Both the position numbers and the translations under genes were made by a program. Shown here piece by piece: positions 36,145-45,872 of a stretch of 64,000 nt of DNA; within the stretch, counting starts at the first letter, position 1, and each line of letters starts with the position of its first letter. The notes beneath the pieces were generated by a model. That model worked only from the letters and a program-made list of their open reading frames with translations, ran no database searches and had not been told where the DNA came from. The DNA is taken from the NCBI GenBank assembly GCA_020056225.1, contig JAGVIE010000061.1:32848-96847 (forward strand), written 5' to 3'. The DNA comes from Bacteroidota bacterium (GTDB taxonomy: Bacteria > Bacteroidota > Ignavibacteria > UBA10030 > SZUA-254).

Positions 36145-36582
36145 TTATTCTTTTATTTGATACTGAGGTTTCTTTGTCTCTCCCGCCATTTCTAAAATAT
36201 TTTTAGTTGCAAGCATTTTATGGATACTATTCCGGACCTTATCCCATTGTTCATGAACAGCGCAAGGATTATCGCAGGAACAAGATGGAAAACCGAATAC
36301 ACAATTATCCATAAACCCGGAACCATCGATTGCTTCAACAATTTTAAGCAGTGTAATATCTTTTACTGGAGCTACTAAAGAAAAACCGCCGGATGGACCT
36401 TTGTGAGAAACAAGAAGACCTTTGCGCGTAAGGTCTTGGAGTATCTTTGCCACAAAATGATACGGAATATCCAATTTGTTAGTCAGTTCCCGAATCGAGA
36501 TCATCTTACCGTTTGAATTCAAGGCAAGATAAAGCACTGCCTGGAGAGCGTACTCACATTGCCGGCTGAATATAATACTCAT
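36145..36582 (-). CDS. Rrf2-family transcriptional regulator (NsrR/IscR-like)
   Basis: The 145-residue protein has an N-terminal winged helix (FSRQCEYALQAVLYLA, then IPYHFVAKILQDLTRKGLL) and the wing HKGPSGGFSL. The iron-sulphur segment holds Cys94, Cys101, Cys103 and Cys107 in CVFGFPSCSCDNPCAVHEQW. The C-x6-C-x5-C core is common in Rrf2 members that ligate a [2Fe-2S] or [4Fe-4S] cluster, so it likely senses NO, redox state or Fe-S supply. Cys103 is an extra residue. It lies between the dihydroorotate-dehydrogenase-like gene and the polyferredoxin gene and may control one or both sides. Confidence 0.92.
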   Translation of the reverse strand: MSIIFSRQCEYALQAVLYLALNSNGKMISIRELTNKLDIPYHFVAKILQDLTRKGLLVSHKGPSGGFSLVAPVKDITLLKIVEAIDGSGFMDNCVFGFPSCSCDNPCAVHEQWDKVRNSIHKMLATKNILEMAGETKKPQYQIKE

Positions 36583-36644
36583 AGTTTTTATTTCAGATAA
36601 TATAGTCTTAAATTACAGTTATTTCAGTGAAAAAGCAAAAGTGA

Positions 36645-37634
36645 TTATTTATAACTGTGAAGTGATTTCATATAGTTTGCACGCTCAAAAGCGGTCGGAT
36701 CAGCGAGAGATTTCTGGCTCATGCTTCCTTTCATCTGTGTTACAGAAACATATTCATTGTCAGTCATCCAGCGCTCGATATCGCGTAAGACATTTTTAAT
36801 ATGTTCTGGCCCATGTTTGAGGATTGCAGAACACATCATAGTTACATCAGCGCCAGCCATCAGCATCTTCAAGACGTCTTCAGCAGTGTGAATGCCGCTC
36901 GTTGCAGCAAGATTTGCTTTCACTTTATTGAAAAGAATTGCAATCCAGCGGAGCGGTAATCGCATTGCCTGTGGAGTACTGAGTATGACGCTTGGCCTAA
37001 CTTCCATAGTCTCAAGGTCTATATCGGGTTGATAAAATCTGTTAAAAAGCACCAATCCATTTGCGCCTTCTTTATCCAACTGCTGTGCCATATGTGATAG
37101 CCCGCTGAAGAAAGGACTTATTTTTACTGCAACAGGTATTTTTATTGTGCTCTTAACCATCTTGAGGACTTTGAGATACCGGTTTTCGATCTCGCTTCCT
37201 GAAAGCGAAGGGTCGGTTGGGATGTAGTAGATATTCAATTCGAGTGCATCGGCGCCGGCTTCCTCAATTTTCTTCGCATAATTAACCCAGCCACCGACCG
37301 AAGCTCCGTTCAAACTGCCAATGACCGGAATTTCCAAAGATTTCTTTGCTTTATAAATCAAATCGATATACTCTTCAGGACCCAGATTATATTGTTGAAC
37401 ATCCGGAAAGTACGAAAGTGCTTCAGCATAACTTTCTGTCCCCTGGGAAAGGTAATGCAGAAGTTCCGATGTTTCATGAACAATCTGTTCTTCAAATAAC
37501 GAAAACATTACTATCGCCGAAGCCCCGGCATCCTCGAGTTGTTTCATGCTTTCTAAAGTGTACGACAACGGTGAAGCAGAGGGGACAATAGGATTTTTTA
37601 GTTTTAATCCGAGATATGATGTTGTGAGATCCAT
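36645..37634 (-). CDS. Dihydroorotate dehydrogenase-like FMN protein
   Basis: The 329-residue TIM-barrel protein has the class 1 dihydroorotate dehydrogenase look: [15 protein letters not shown] at the N-terminus, [34 protein letters not shown] with the conserved Lys, and [24 protein letters not shown] at the C-terminal phosphate-binding part. The catalytic base is not evident by eye. This type is commonly found next to pyruvate:ferredoxin oxidoreductase in FCB-group genomes, as here, and its true substrate is uncertain; pyrimidine synthesis is not implied. Confidence 0.85.
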   Translation of the reverse strand: MDLTTSYLGLKLKNPIVPSASPLSYTLESMKQLEDAGASAIVMFSLFEEQIVHETSELLHYLSQGTESYAEALSYFPDVQQYNLGPEEYIDLIYKAKKSLEIPVIGSLNGASVGGWVNYAKKIEEAGADALELNIYYIPTDPSLSGSEIENRYLKVLKMVKSTIKIPVAVKISPFFSGLSHMAQQLDKEGANGLVLFNRFYQPDIDLETMEVRPSVILSTPQAMRLPLRWIAILFNKVKANLAATSGIHTAEDVLKMLMAGADVTMMCSAILKHGPEHIKNVLRDIERWMTDNEYVSVTQMKGSMSQKSLADPTAFERANYMKSLHSYK

Positions 37635-37742
37635 AATTTTTTCTGGTTATTTAAATTTTTGATTTCAAATTCAATTTAGTCAACAGTTTGCGCTTTTGTG
37701 TCGATTTGGTATAAGATGAAACACAGCCTGCTGATGAATAAG

Positions 37743-40700
37743 CTATTTTTTATTTTCCGAATTTCCGTCTTGAGCGAGATGCTCATAAATTTTCCATCGC
37801 GCATTTACATCGTTTTGCGCAAGAACCCCGAGTGCCTTTGCGCGTTCAGGATAACTCTTCTCCAACATTTTGAATCGCGTTTCCATCGATGTAAATTCTT
37901 TTAACGGCAATTTCGGTTCTTTCGAATCGAGTCTAAGCGGGTTTTTTCCTTCTTTCACTAACATCGGGTTGTAACGGTACAAAGACCAATAGCCTGTATC
38001 TACAGCTAATTTCTGGTTCTGCATTCCCTTAGTCATATTAATTCCGTGGGCAATGCAGTGACTATAGGCAATAATAATTGATGGTCCATCGTATGCCTCA
38101 GCTTCCAGAAAAGCACGAAGAGTTTGCAGATCGTTCGATCCCATTGCTACAGAGGCGACGTAAACATTGCCGTATGCCATGGCGAGCATACCGAGATCTT
38201 TCTTAGCTGTAGGTTTACCGTTAGCGGCGAACTTTGCTATTGCAGAGCGGGCTGTTGCCTTCGACATCTGTCCGCCTGTATTGGAATAGACTTCAGTATC
38301 GAGTACGAGAATATTAACATTCTTTCCGGATGCTATGACATGATCGAGTCCGCCATAACCTATATCATATGCCCAACCATCACCGCCAATTATCCAGATA
38401 CTGCGCTTCACGAGATTATCGCAGATACTCAGTAAACTTTTTGCTTCGGGAGTATTTACGGTACTAATTTTTTCTTTCAGCAGTTTTACGCGTTCTCGCT
38501 GATCATAAATTCCGGCTTCATTCGATTGATCGGCATTCATTATATCGTTGACAAGTTTATCGCCGATCTCACCGGAGAGATTTATAACTAATTCTTTTGC
38601 CATTTCGGTATGTTTATCGATTGTTAAACGCATCCCCAAACCGAATTCAGCATTGTCTTCAAACAGCGAATTAGACCATGTCGGTCCGCGACCGTCGTTA
38701 TTAATACTCCATGGTGTGGTTGGAAGATTGCCTCCATAGATCGATGAACATCCGGTAGCGTTAGCTATGATTGCCCGGTCGCCAAAGAGTTGACTTACAA
38801 GTTTCACATAGGGAGTTTCACCGCATCCGGCGCAGGCGCCGGAATATTCAAATAGCGGTTGGAGGAATTGTGACCCTTTGATTGTGTCAACTTTAACTGT
38901 GCGCCTGTCTACTTCCGGGATTGCAAGGAAGAAATCATAATTGGCGCGTTCTGACTCACGAATCGGAGGTTGCGATTTCATATTGATTGCTTTAATCTTT
39001 GCTTCCGACTTACTCTTTGCAGGGCAAAAGTCCACACACAACCCGCACTCGGTGCAATCTTCCGGCGCTATTTGAATGGTATATTTCATTCCTTTGTATT
39101 CTACGCCTTTGAAGTCGACCGACTTAAATGTTGAGGGTGCATTAGCCAATTCTTTTGGATCATAAACCTTGGCTCGTATAGCGGCATGTGGGCAAACCAT
39201 TACACATTTATTGCATTGGATGCAAATTTCTGCTTCCCATACTGGAATCTCCAACGCGATATTTCTCTTTTCCCATTGTGCAGTCGCCGTTGGAAATGTT
39301 CCGTCTACGGGCATTGTGCTCACGGGCAGGCTGTCTCCATCGTTAGTAATAATTTTTGCCAGAACTTCCCGTACATAGCTTGGCGCTTTCTCTGAGACAG
39401 TAGGCGGCATTTCAATGGTGCTGGTGACATTATTCGGAATTTTTACTTGGAAGAGATTAGCAAGAGTCTGATCGACAGCCTCGAAATTTTGCGTTATGAT
39501 ATCGGCGCCTTTCTTGCCGTATGTCTTTTCTATCGATTTTTTTATAGCCGTTATCGCTTCGTCTTTCGGTAATACGCCTGAGATAGCAAAGAAACAGGTT
39601 TGCATGATCGTATTAATTCTGCCGCCCATGCCGGTCTGGCGCGCGACTTTGTATGCATCAATCACATAAAATTTAATACGCTTCTCAATAATTTCTTTCT
39701 GAATGTGGCGCGGAAGTTTTCCCCATACTTCTTCAGGACCGTAGAGGCTGTTCAGCAAAAAAGTAGCGCCGGAGATCGCGGACCTTAGAACATCATATTT
39801 TTCGAGGAAGAACCATTGATGACATGCCATGAAGCTTGCCTTATCAATCAAATAAGCAGAATGTACCGGACGTGGACCAAAGCGCAAGTGCGATGTTGTG
39901 GTTGAACCCGATTTCTTTGAATCGTACACAAAATATCCCTGGGCAAAAAATTCCGTGTCTTCACCGATAATTTTGATCGAGTTTTTATTGGCGCTTACTG
40001 TACCATCAGCCCCTAAACCATAGAAGATGGCACGAACAACATCATCCGGTTCCGTGGTGAAAGACGGATCGTAATCAATGCTGGTCTTTGAAATATCGTC
40101 GAGGATGCCGATAGTGAAATGATTTTTTGGCTGCGATTTCTTTGATTCATCGAATACACCTTTGACCATTGCCGGTGTGAATTCCTTCGATGAAAGTCCA
40201 TACCGTCCGCCAATTATACGGGGATAAGCCTGTAAGGGTAGTTTCCCGTTTGTGAATGCTTCGCTGATTGCAGTGATGACATCAAGGTGCAGCGGTTCAG
40301 CCGTTGCACCCGGCTCTTTCGTCCGGTCCAGTACGACTATAGTCTTTACAGTTTTCGGTATTTCATTCAGAAAATGTTCGACAGAGAAGGGTCTGTAGAG
40401 ACGTACCTTGAGTAGTCCGATTTTTTCACCGCGGGCGTTCAGATATTCAACCGTTTCTTGCACTGTTTCAGCACCGGATCCCATCATTATTATAATTCGA
40501 TCTGCGTTAGGTGCGCCGCAATACTGAAAGAGTTTATATTTTCTTCCAACAACATTTTCAAATTTATCCATTACTTTTTGAACGATACCAGGGCAAGCGT
40601 CGTAAAATGGATTGACAGTCTCGCGAGCCTGGAAATATACGTCCGGATTTTGTGCCGTGCCGCGAAGGACTGGATGTTCTGGCGACATTGCGCGTTTGCG

Positions 40701-41321
40701 GTGTGCGCGAATCAATTCATCATCTATCATCACACGCATATCGCTTTCATCGAGCTGTTCAATTTTCATTACTTCATGTGAAGATCGAAAGCCATCGAAG
40801 AAATGCATGAAAGGTACCCGTGCTTCCAGAGTTGCCGCTTGTGAGATGAGGGCGAAATCCATAATTTCTTGAATCGAATTGGATGCAAGCATCGCAAAAC
40901 CTGTAGATCGAGCCGCGTAAACATCGCTATGCTCGCCGAATATCGAAAGAGCATGGGTGGCAACGGTTCGCGCCGCAATATGGAAAACTGTTGGTGTAAG
41001 TTCACCGGCAATTTTAAACATATTTGGGATCATTAAGAGAAGTCCCTGTGCCGATGTGAATGTAGTTGAAAGTGCGCCTGTTTGAAGCGCGCCATGTACA
41101 GCACCGGCAGCTCCGCCTTCGCTTTGCATCTCTACAACCTGGGGAATCGTTCCCCATAAATTTTTTCTACCGAGTGCAGACCATTCATCCGACCATTCAC
41201 CCATGGGGGATGACGGGGTAATCGGGTAAATTGCAATTACTTCGTTTAATTTATGCGCAACGTAAGCGGCGGCTTCGTTACCGTCGATTGTTACCATTGT
41301 GCGATTCTTTTTTGTATCCAT
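37743..41321 (-). CDS. nifJ: Pyruvate:ferredoxin (flavodoxin) oxidoreductase
   Basis: Single-chain 1192-residue enzyme that oxidises pyruvate with CoA to acetyl-CoA and CO2, reducing ferredoxin. Domain order: N-terminal pyrimidine-binding domain (DGNEAAAYVAHKLNE, YPITPSSPMGE), transketolase C-like domain (about 260-400), the gamma-type domain with FGLGADGTV (about 430-640), two [4Fe-4S] sites (CIQCNKCVMVCP, CTECGLCVDFCP, near 700 and 755), and a C-terminal TPP domain with CAGCGETPY, GGDGWAYDIGYGGLDH and EVYSNTGGQ. Length fits the family (about 1170-1200). It is monocistronic or leads into the dihydroorotate-dehydrogenase-like gene. Confidence 0.97.
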   Translation of the reverse strand: MDTKKNRTMVTIDGNEAAAYVAHKLNEVIAIYPITPSSPMGEWSDEWSALGRKNLWGTIPQVVEMQSEGGAAGAVHGALQTGALSTTFTSAQGLLLMIPNMFKIAGELTPTVFHIAARTVATHALSIFGEHSDVYAARSTGFAMLASNSIQEIMDFALISQAATLEARVPFMHFFDGFRSSHEVMKIEQLDESDMRVMIDDELIRAHRKRAMSPEHPVLRGTAQNPDVYFQARETVNPFYDACPGIVQKVMDKFENVVGRKYKLFQYCGAPNADRIIIMMGSGAETVQETVEYLNARGEKIGLLKVRLYRPFSVEHFLNEIPKTVKTIVVLDRTKEPGATAEPLHLDVITAISEAFTNGKLPLQAYPRIIGGRYGLSSKEFTPAMVKGVFDESKKSQPKNHFTIGILDDISKTSIDYDPSFTTEPDDVVRAIFYGLGADGTVSANKNSIKIIGEDTEFFAQGYFVYDSKKSGSTTTSHLRFGPRPVHSAYLIDKASFMACHQWFFLEKYDVLRSAISGATFLLNSLYGPEEVWGKLPRHIQKEIIEKRIKFYVIDAYKVARQTGMGGRINTIMQTCFFAISGVLPKDEAITAIKKSIEKTYGKKGADIITQNFEAVDQTLANLFQVKIPNNVTSTIEMPPTVSEKAPSYVREVLAKIITNDGDSLPVSTMPVDGTFPTATAQWEKRNIALEIPVWEAEICIQCNKCVMVCPHAAIRAKVYDPKELANAPSTFKSVDFKGVEYKGMKYTIQIAPEDCTECGLCVDFCPAKSKSEAKIKAINMKSQPPIRESERANYDFFLAIPEVDRRTVKVDTIKGSQFLQPLFEYSGACAGCGETPYVKLVSQLFGDRAIIANATGCSSIYGGNLPTTPWSINNDGRGPTWSNSLFEDNAEFGLGMRLTIDKHTEMAKELVINLSGEIGDKLVNDIMNADQSNEAGIYDQRERVKLLKEKISTVNTPEAKSLLSICDNLVKRSIWIIGGDGWAYDIGYGGLDHVIASGKNVNILVLDTEVYSNTGGQMSKATARSAIAKFAANGKPTAKKDLGMLAMAYGNVYVASVAMGSNDLQTLRAFLEAEAYDGPSIIIAYSHCIAHGINMTKGMQNQKLAVDTGYWSLYRYNPMLVKEGKNPLRLDSKEPKLPLKEFTSMETRFKMLEKSYPERAKALGVLAQNDVNARWKIYEHLAQDGNSENKK

Positions 41322-41783
41322 AATTATATTTCGTCAGGTGATATGAAGTTAAATGTTATCGGAGCTAATTATTACAAGAATCATTCCATCAATTTATCTT
41401 TTCATTTCGATAAAATAATGGAATTTAAAGGTGGATTTTAGGTGGAAGTTATCAATAATGAAAGCAAAAAGAGGGATTTTCGCAGATTTGAGATATTTAT
41501 ATCTTAATACTCATGCGGGGTATTCTAGCAAGTACTGACTTCGTGGTATTAACGATTGGCTTTGCCCATAGAATTCGCCGTGAAGATGAACAGGGCAGGC
41601 GCTGTTTCAGGCCGATCTCCTTGATATAGGTTGACGAACGCATTGTGTACTCAAACTGACGGCAGTATATCAGTCTGAAAGCATCTCAGAGTTTGTGGAG
41701 AATTTCTTTTTCCATACGTTCGAGCATTTAGGTATGATTTTGATTCTAAAAGAATTGTTCGAGATGAATATAATTTGAAAAGG
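41322..41783. other. Intergenic region upstream of the pyruvate oxidoreductase gene
   Basis: About 460 bases between the start of nifJ and the terminator of the redox-sensing cluster. It should contain the nifJ promoter on the minus strand. I see no open frame with a ribosome site, no tRNA and no convincing repeat. The part around 41520-41690 is less AT-rich than its surroundings and may be gene debris, but it matches nothing I recognise. Confidence 0.5.
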
Positions 41784-41826
41784 CAATAAAAAACCCCCAA
41801 GGTCTTTAATTTCGACTTTGAGGGTT
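41784..41826 (-). terminator. Rho-independent terminator of the redox-sensing cluster
   Basis: On the minus strand AACCCTCAAAGTC (41826-41814) pairs with GACCTTGGGGGTT (41804-41792), with two G-U pairs, and is followed by a TTTTTTATT run. It lies about 30 bases after the last gene of the cluster. Confidence 0.85.
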
Positions 41827-41854
41827 ATCAAGACGGATAGGCGTAATATTATAT

Positions 41855-43018
41855 TTATCTTCGAAAAAATTCCGTAACTACTTTTTCCCAACTCATATCA
41901 GATAGTTCTTCAAGTAGCCCGATGTAAATTTGTCCTTCTCCAATATACTCACCTTCGTGTTTTTCGGATTTCAATAAATCCGTCATTAAATTTTTGCATT
42001 TTTCAATATCATCCTGGAATAAAGCAACAGCAGATTTACCGATGCTCATGCCTATAATTTCGTCATCAATTTTGTCCGTATCAAGAGCGCAAATCCAATT
42101 TCTTTCATAAGGAGTCATCTCTAGTGCCACAAGATTTTTAAGCAATACTGTATTTACCTGAGATACTTTTCCGGTAATTGGAGAATTAAAAGCAACAATT
42201 CTGCCTCCTTGCTTTACCGTAAATAGCGGCTGACCGGCTTTTACGTTCATACCAAGATTTGGAAGTTCAATCGAGTCTATTTTGCCGATTAATTTTTTGG
42301 CAAAGTCATCTATACCAATTTTAGTAATTCCTTCTTGATTGATGCTGAACCACGTATGATTCTTAGCTATGAACACACCGCCGGGAATTGAAAACTCACC
42401 CTTAATATAATCATGGTTTGCTGGAAGACGAGTGATATGCACTTTTGGCTTAAGTTGCTTCTGGATTTTATCCTGTCTTTTAATTAATATTTTCTTCACG
42501 AAGGCAAGAAGCTCGTCTTCAGTAAAAGGCTTTTGAACATAATCCATTGCACCATATTTCATTGTTTCAACGGCAGTTTCCACGGAAGCGTATCCCGTAA
42601 TAATAATTACATCAATATCGGGACGTATATGTTTTACCGATTTTGTCACCTCAACTCCATCCATGAGCGGCATTTTAAGATCTGTAAAAACAAAATCGTA
42701 ATGATGTTTCTGTATCAGTCCCAGAGCTTCCTGACCTGTTTCCACGGTATCTATGGAGTAACCATCAAGCACAAGAATTTTTCTGAAGCTGCCAAGAATA
42801 ACTTCCTCATCGTCAACGCAAAGAATTTTAGCTTTTGGATTTTGGACTTCTGCACGTTTTAAAGTTTTTGCCTCGCTTGTAAAATCTAACTTAAAACTTT
42901 CCTGCAATACGATTTCGCGCTCTTTCTTTAATTTATTATCGGTTAAGCGCTTGCTAATCATGCGGATCATGATATCAGCAATGATGAATATAATTACCGC
43001 AAGTATGAATAATGCCAT
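41855..43018 (-). CDS. Membrane-anchored response regulator with GcvH-like output domain (copy 1)
   Basis: The 387-residue protein starts with one membrane span (2-20) and a charged linker (21-60). A receiver domain spans about 63-180 (acidic VDDEE, phosphoacceptor Asp113 in FTDLKMP, Thr141, Lys163). Residues about 209-335 have the fold signature of glycine-cleavage H protein: HTWFSINQEGITKIGIDDFA, ELPNLGMNVKAG and SPITGKVSQVN. In H protein the lipoyl-lysine lies eight residues before the Pro of SP-[IV]-[ST]-G; here the nearest Lys269 is 11 before Pro280, so lipoylation is uncertain. There is no DNA-binding domain. It is a close paralogue of the protein at 48723-49889. Confidence 0.9.
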   Translation of the reverse strand: MALFILAVIIFIIADIMIRMISKRLTDNKLKKEREIVLQESFKLDFTSEAKTLKRAEVQNPKAKILCVDDEEVILGSFRKILVLDGYSIDTVETGQEALGLIQKHHYDFVFTDLKMPLMDGVEVTKSVKHIRPDIDVIIITGYASVETAVETMKYGAMDYVQKPFTEDELLAFVKKILIKRQDKIQKQLKPKVHITRLPANHDYIKGEFSIPGGVFIAKNHTWFSINQEGITKIGIDDFAKKLIGKIDSIELPNLGMNVKAGQPLFTVKQGGRIVAFNSPITGKVSQVNTVLLKNLVALEMTPYERNWICALDTDKIDDEIIGMSIGKSAVALFQDDIEKCKNLMTDLLKSEKHEGEYIGEGQIYIGLLEELSDMSWEKVVTEFFRR

Positions 43019-43065
43019 GACGTTTCTCCTAAAAATAATTTATTAGACTTCTATTAAGTACGAAT

Positions 43066-43872
43066 CTACATCCTGTCTGAACTGCAAGGAACTAAATTTT
43101 TAATTTCATAACCAAGATCGTGTGGTATAACGCGATACACCCATCCTTCAAAGTAGGGATCTTTTTCAATCAGGTTGGGGATTAATTTAAGATTTTTATT
43201 CACATCAATTATTCTGCCTGATACGGGAGAATGAATTTTATGTATTCTCTCATCGGTTGATTTGATTGTAAAGCAACTAATGCCTTGTGCAATTTCATCT
43301 TCAAGCTCAAGAAATTCGATTTCCATTAGTGAATCAATTGTTGCAAGAAAAAAATCGCAAACACCGATTAAAACCGAACCGTCACTTTCTTCACACAACC
43401 AGCTTGAATGGCCGAGGCGGTAATATTTAGACGGACATTCAACGTAAAATAGCTCAACTTCTTTATTATCTTTATATGACCGTTCTTGCTTTGATTTGAT
43501 CTGCTGATATTTGTTTGCCCGATAGATTGAACTCAGCAATTCGTCAACCGTAAATGGTTTGGGAATAAAATCAATCGCGCCCCGGTAAAGTGAATTAACT
43601 GCGTTCTCGACTGTTGAATAACCTGTCATCATTATTAAAGCGCTGTCGATATTTCTCGTTTGAAGCTCATTAAGAATCTGGAAGCCATCTCCATCGGGCA
43701 TCATTATATCGCAGATAATAATTGAGTAATAATGTTTTGATATCTTTTCGAGTGCTGTTGTTATATTTAAAGCAACATCAATTGAATAATTCTCGAGTGA
43801 GCAGATTTTAACTATTCCATCTATTATTACCTTCTCATCATCAATAACCAATATGTTTGCTGTTTTACTCAT
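43066..43872 (-). CDS. Response regulator with GcvH-like output domain (short, soluble form)
   Basis: The 268-residue protein lacks a membrane span. The receiver domain spans 5-125 (VIDDE, phosphoacceptor Asp55 in ICDIMMPDGDG, conserved Thr in MTGYS and Lys in PKPF). The GcvH-like domain (about 140-260) is more divergent than in the two membrane forms. It keeps LGHSSWLCEESDGSVLIGVCDF and HSPVSGRIIDVN, but the lipoyl-lysine position is again not occupied in register. It lies three bases downstream of the kinase gene and 47 before copy 1, so all three share a transcript, and it is the likely direct phosphoacceptor partner. Confidence 0.88.
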   Translation of the reverse strand: MSKTANILVIDDEKVIIDGIVKICSLENYSIDVALNITTALEKISKHYYSIIICDIMMPDGDGFQILNELQTRNIDSALIMMTGYSTVENAVNSLYRGAIDFIPKPFTVDELLSSIYRANKYQQIKSKQERSYKDNKEVELFYVECPSKYYRLGHSSWLCEESDGSVLIGVCDFFLATIDSLMEIEFLELEDEIAQGISCFTIKSTDERIHKIHSPVSGRIIDVNKNLKLIPNLIEKDPYFEGWVYRVIPHDLGYEIKNLVPCSSDRM

Positions 43873-43875
43873 AAA

Positions 43876-45753
43876 TTAAATTTGCCTCTGTTGCGTAAGA
43901 GGGAGCCGGACAATAAAAGTTGTACCCTTTCCTTCTTCGCTTTCAACTGTTATAGTTCCATTATGATTATCAATTATTCCCCAGATCACAGCCAAACCAA
44001 GTCCTGTTCCTTTCTGTCCCTTGGTTGAAAAAAAAGGCTCAAAGATTTTTGGAAGGTCATCTTTACTGATTCCGGAGCCAGTGTCATTAATTCTAATTTC
44101 TATATATTCTTTTATTCCCGTAGAGTCAACAAAATCCCATTTCTCCCAGTTACTGTTTACGGAAGAACACACTTCGTAAAGACCTTGTCCGCTTATTTCG
44201 AATGCAAGTACAGGTGCTCCGCATTCAGGACAGATTTTGCCCTGCTGAACAAGAGAACTATTACAATCAGGACAAACAAATTTTGTGTTTTTATCTATGT
44301 TAAAAACAAGATTATATTGGTTGCGATGTTTTCCGTAAACAGGATCAAGATGAATTATTTCCTCTTTATCAGCAGAAACAACTTTCACCTTTAATGCCGG
44401 AAGCCCGTCAATCTTAAAATCGTTATCGATTAAACTGTGACGTTTAGGACACGATGCCTTCTTTATCTGAGCAACCCCAAATGGTGAAAGAGAGATTTGC
44501 TTCGTGAGTATTGTGATTGATCCGCCGTCTTTACTGATTGCGTCTGATGCATTAACGAATAGATTGATGAATACCTGTTGGATTTGATTTGAATCGACAG
44601 TTATTGGGGGAAGATTGTTTTCCGATTGTTTGATAATTTTGATTTTTTTAATCGACAATTGACTCTCAATTACACTAATTGCTTTATCAATAATTTCTAT
44701 AATGTTAGCATTGTGTTTTTTGGGAACTGATTGACGTGCAAAATCCAATAAGCTTTTCACAATTTCCCGGCTTCGTAAAGTTTCCCTGACAATAATATTC
44801 AGATCTTCTTGAAGTTCGGGGTTGTCCTTCGTTCTCTTTAAAAGAAAACTGCTGTAAGTAAGGACTCCGGTCAGAGGGTTATTGATTTCGTGAGCAACGC
44901 CTGCGGCAAGTCGTCCTAGCGAAGCCATTTTGTCCGATTGAAAAAGCTGTATCCTTGCTTCAGATAATTTCTTTGTCATATTATTAAATGATTCACCGAG
45001 CTTGCCAATTTCATTATCGCCAAGATTTTTAATTGCATAATTCAAATTACCCTGGCTAACCTGTTGAGTTGCATTTAGTAAATCATTAACAGGATTGGAT
45101 ACCCAGCGTCTTACGAAGAAAGCTATTAATAATCCAACTGCAATAATCGCAACGATTGCAAAGATAACGATTTCCCATTCTCGTGTGATAATTGCTTTAT
45201 CGACCTCTGCAAGGGAGATTGAAACATCCAGAACACCAAGAACTTTTTGATTTTGCGGGTGAGCATGGCAGGCAGCCTGCCAACAGGATTTCCCATTATA
45301 AATTGGAGTAATAATTCCAAGCACGCGGTTAGAATCCGGATGCACCTTGAATACGCGGGTTCTTTCGGTAATGGAAATCTGTTCAAGCGGTTGGTCTTCA
45401 GAATGGCAGGCATAACAGCTCTCGGTACGCTTATCAACCATTTTATTAATATTGTTAGGATCGGAAGAGTAAATAATCTCACCGATTTTATTTATAATTC
45501 TCACATCTCTTATTTGCGGCTGCGTTCCAATTGAATTAATTGTCTGTTGGATTCTATCTCTTTGATTTAACATCATATCAAACCGGGTGCTGGATATAAC
45601 CGTTTCACCAAGCTGATTTGCATGTCGTTCAACTTCAGAAATCAAGCTGCCGCTCTGCGATTTAATATTGAAGTATGCAAACACGCCAATAATTATAAGC
45701 GATGTTAATGCAACAGCGAATATTAATCGAAAACCAATCTTCTTAAAAAGCAT
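43876..45753 (-). CDS. Sensor histidine kinase with c-haem motifs in the sensor and a zinc ribbon inside the ATPase domain
   Basis: The 625-residue kinase has TM1 (8-28), a periplasmic sensor (30-192) carrying CYACH (113-117) and a CX4CH motif (157-163), TM2 (194-213), HAMP (211-265) and HisKA with His288 in AAGVAHEINNPL. The HATPase N-box is at 397-405. Between the N-box and DTGSG (557-561) there is an insert of roughly 100 residues with CPDC (494-497) and CPEC (508-511), a rubredoxin-like zinc ribbon, and an earlier CPKRH. The G2 box GTGLGL follows. The haem motifs suggest that it senses redox state or a gas. The receiver gene begins three bases after its stop. Confidence 0.92.
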   Translation of the reverse strand: MLFKKIGFRLIFAVALTSLIIIGVFAYFNIKSQSGSLISEVERHANQLGETVISSTRFDMMLNQRDRIQQTINSIGTQPQIRDVRIINKIGEIIYSSDPNNINKMVDKRTESCYACHSEDQPLEQISITERTRVFKVHPDSNRVLGIITPIYNGKSCWQAACHAHPQNQKVLGVLDVSISLAEVDKAIITREWEIVIFAIVAIIAVGLLIAFFVRRWVSNPVNDLLNATQQVSQGNLNYAIKNLGDNEIGKLGESFNNMTKKLSEARIQLFQSDKMASLGRLAAGVAHEINNPLTGVLTYSSFLLKRTKDNPELQEDLNIIVRETLRSREIVKSLLDFARQSVPKKHNANIIEIIDKAISVIESQLSIKKIKIIKQSENNLPPITVDSNQIQQVFINLFVNASDAISKDGGSITILTKQISLSPFGVAQIKKASCPKRHSLIDNDFKIDGLPALKVKVVSADKEEIIHLDPVYGKHRNQYNLVFNIDKNTKFVCPDCNSSLVQQGKICPECGAPVLAFEISGQGLYEVCSSVNSNWEKWDFVDSTGIKEYIEIRINDTGSGISKDDLPKIFEPFFSTKGQKGTGLGLAVIWGIIDNHNGTITVESEEGKGTTFIVRLPLTQQRQI

Positions 45754-45872
45754 ATTGTAAATTTATTCTTCTTTCATTCCAAGATTGATTATTTTCCAAC
45801 CAATTTATTCGATTATCATGTTTCAATTGAATCCATAAATATATTCGGAAACCGAGATCCTCGAATAAAATT

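Noticed and set aside
41670..41891. Minus-strand frame crossing the terminator and the end of copy 1 of the GcvH receiver
   Set aside because: It overlaps a clear terminator and the coding end of a real gene in another frame, and has no motif.
45841..45869. Hairpin TATTCG/CGAATA upstream of the haem kinase gene as a terminator
   Set aside because: The stem is six base pairs with mismatches and no T-run; at most an intercistronic mRNA structure.
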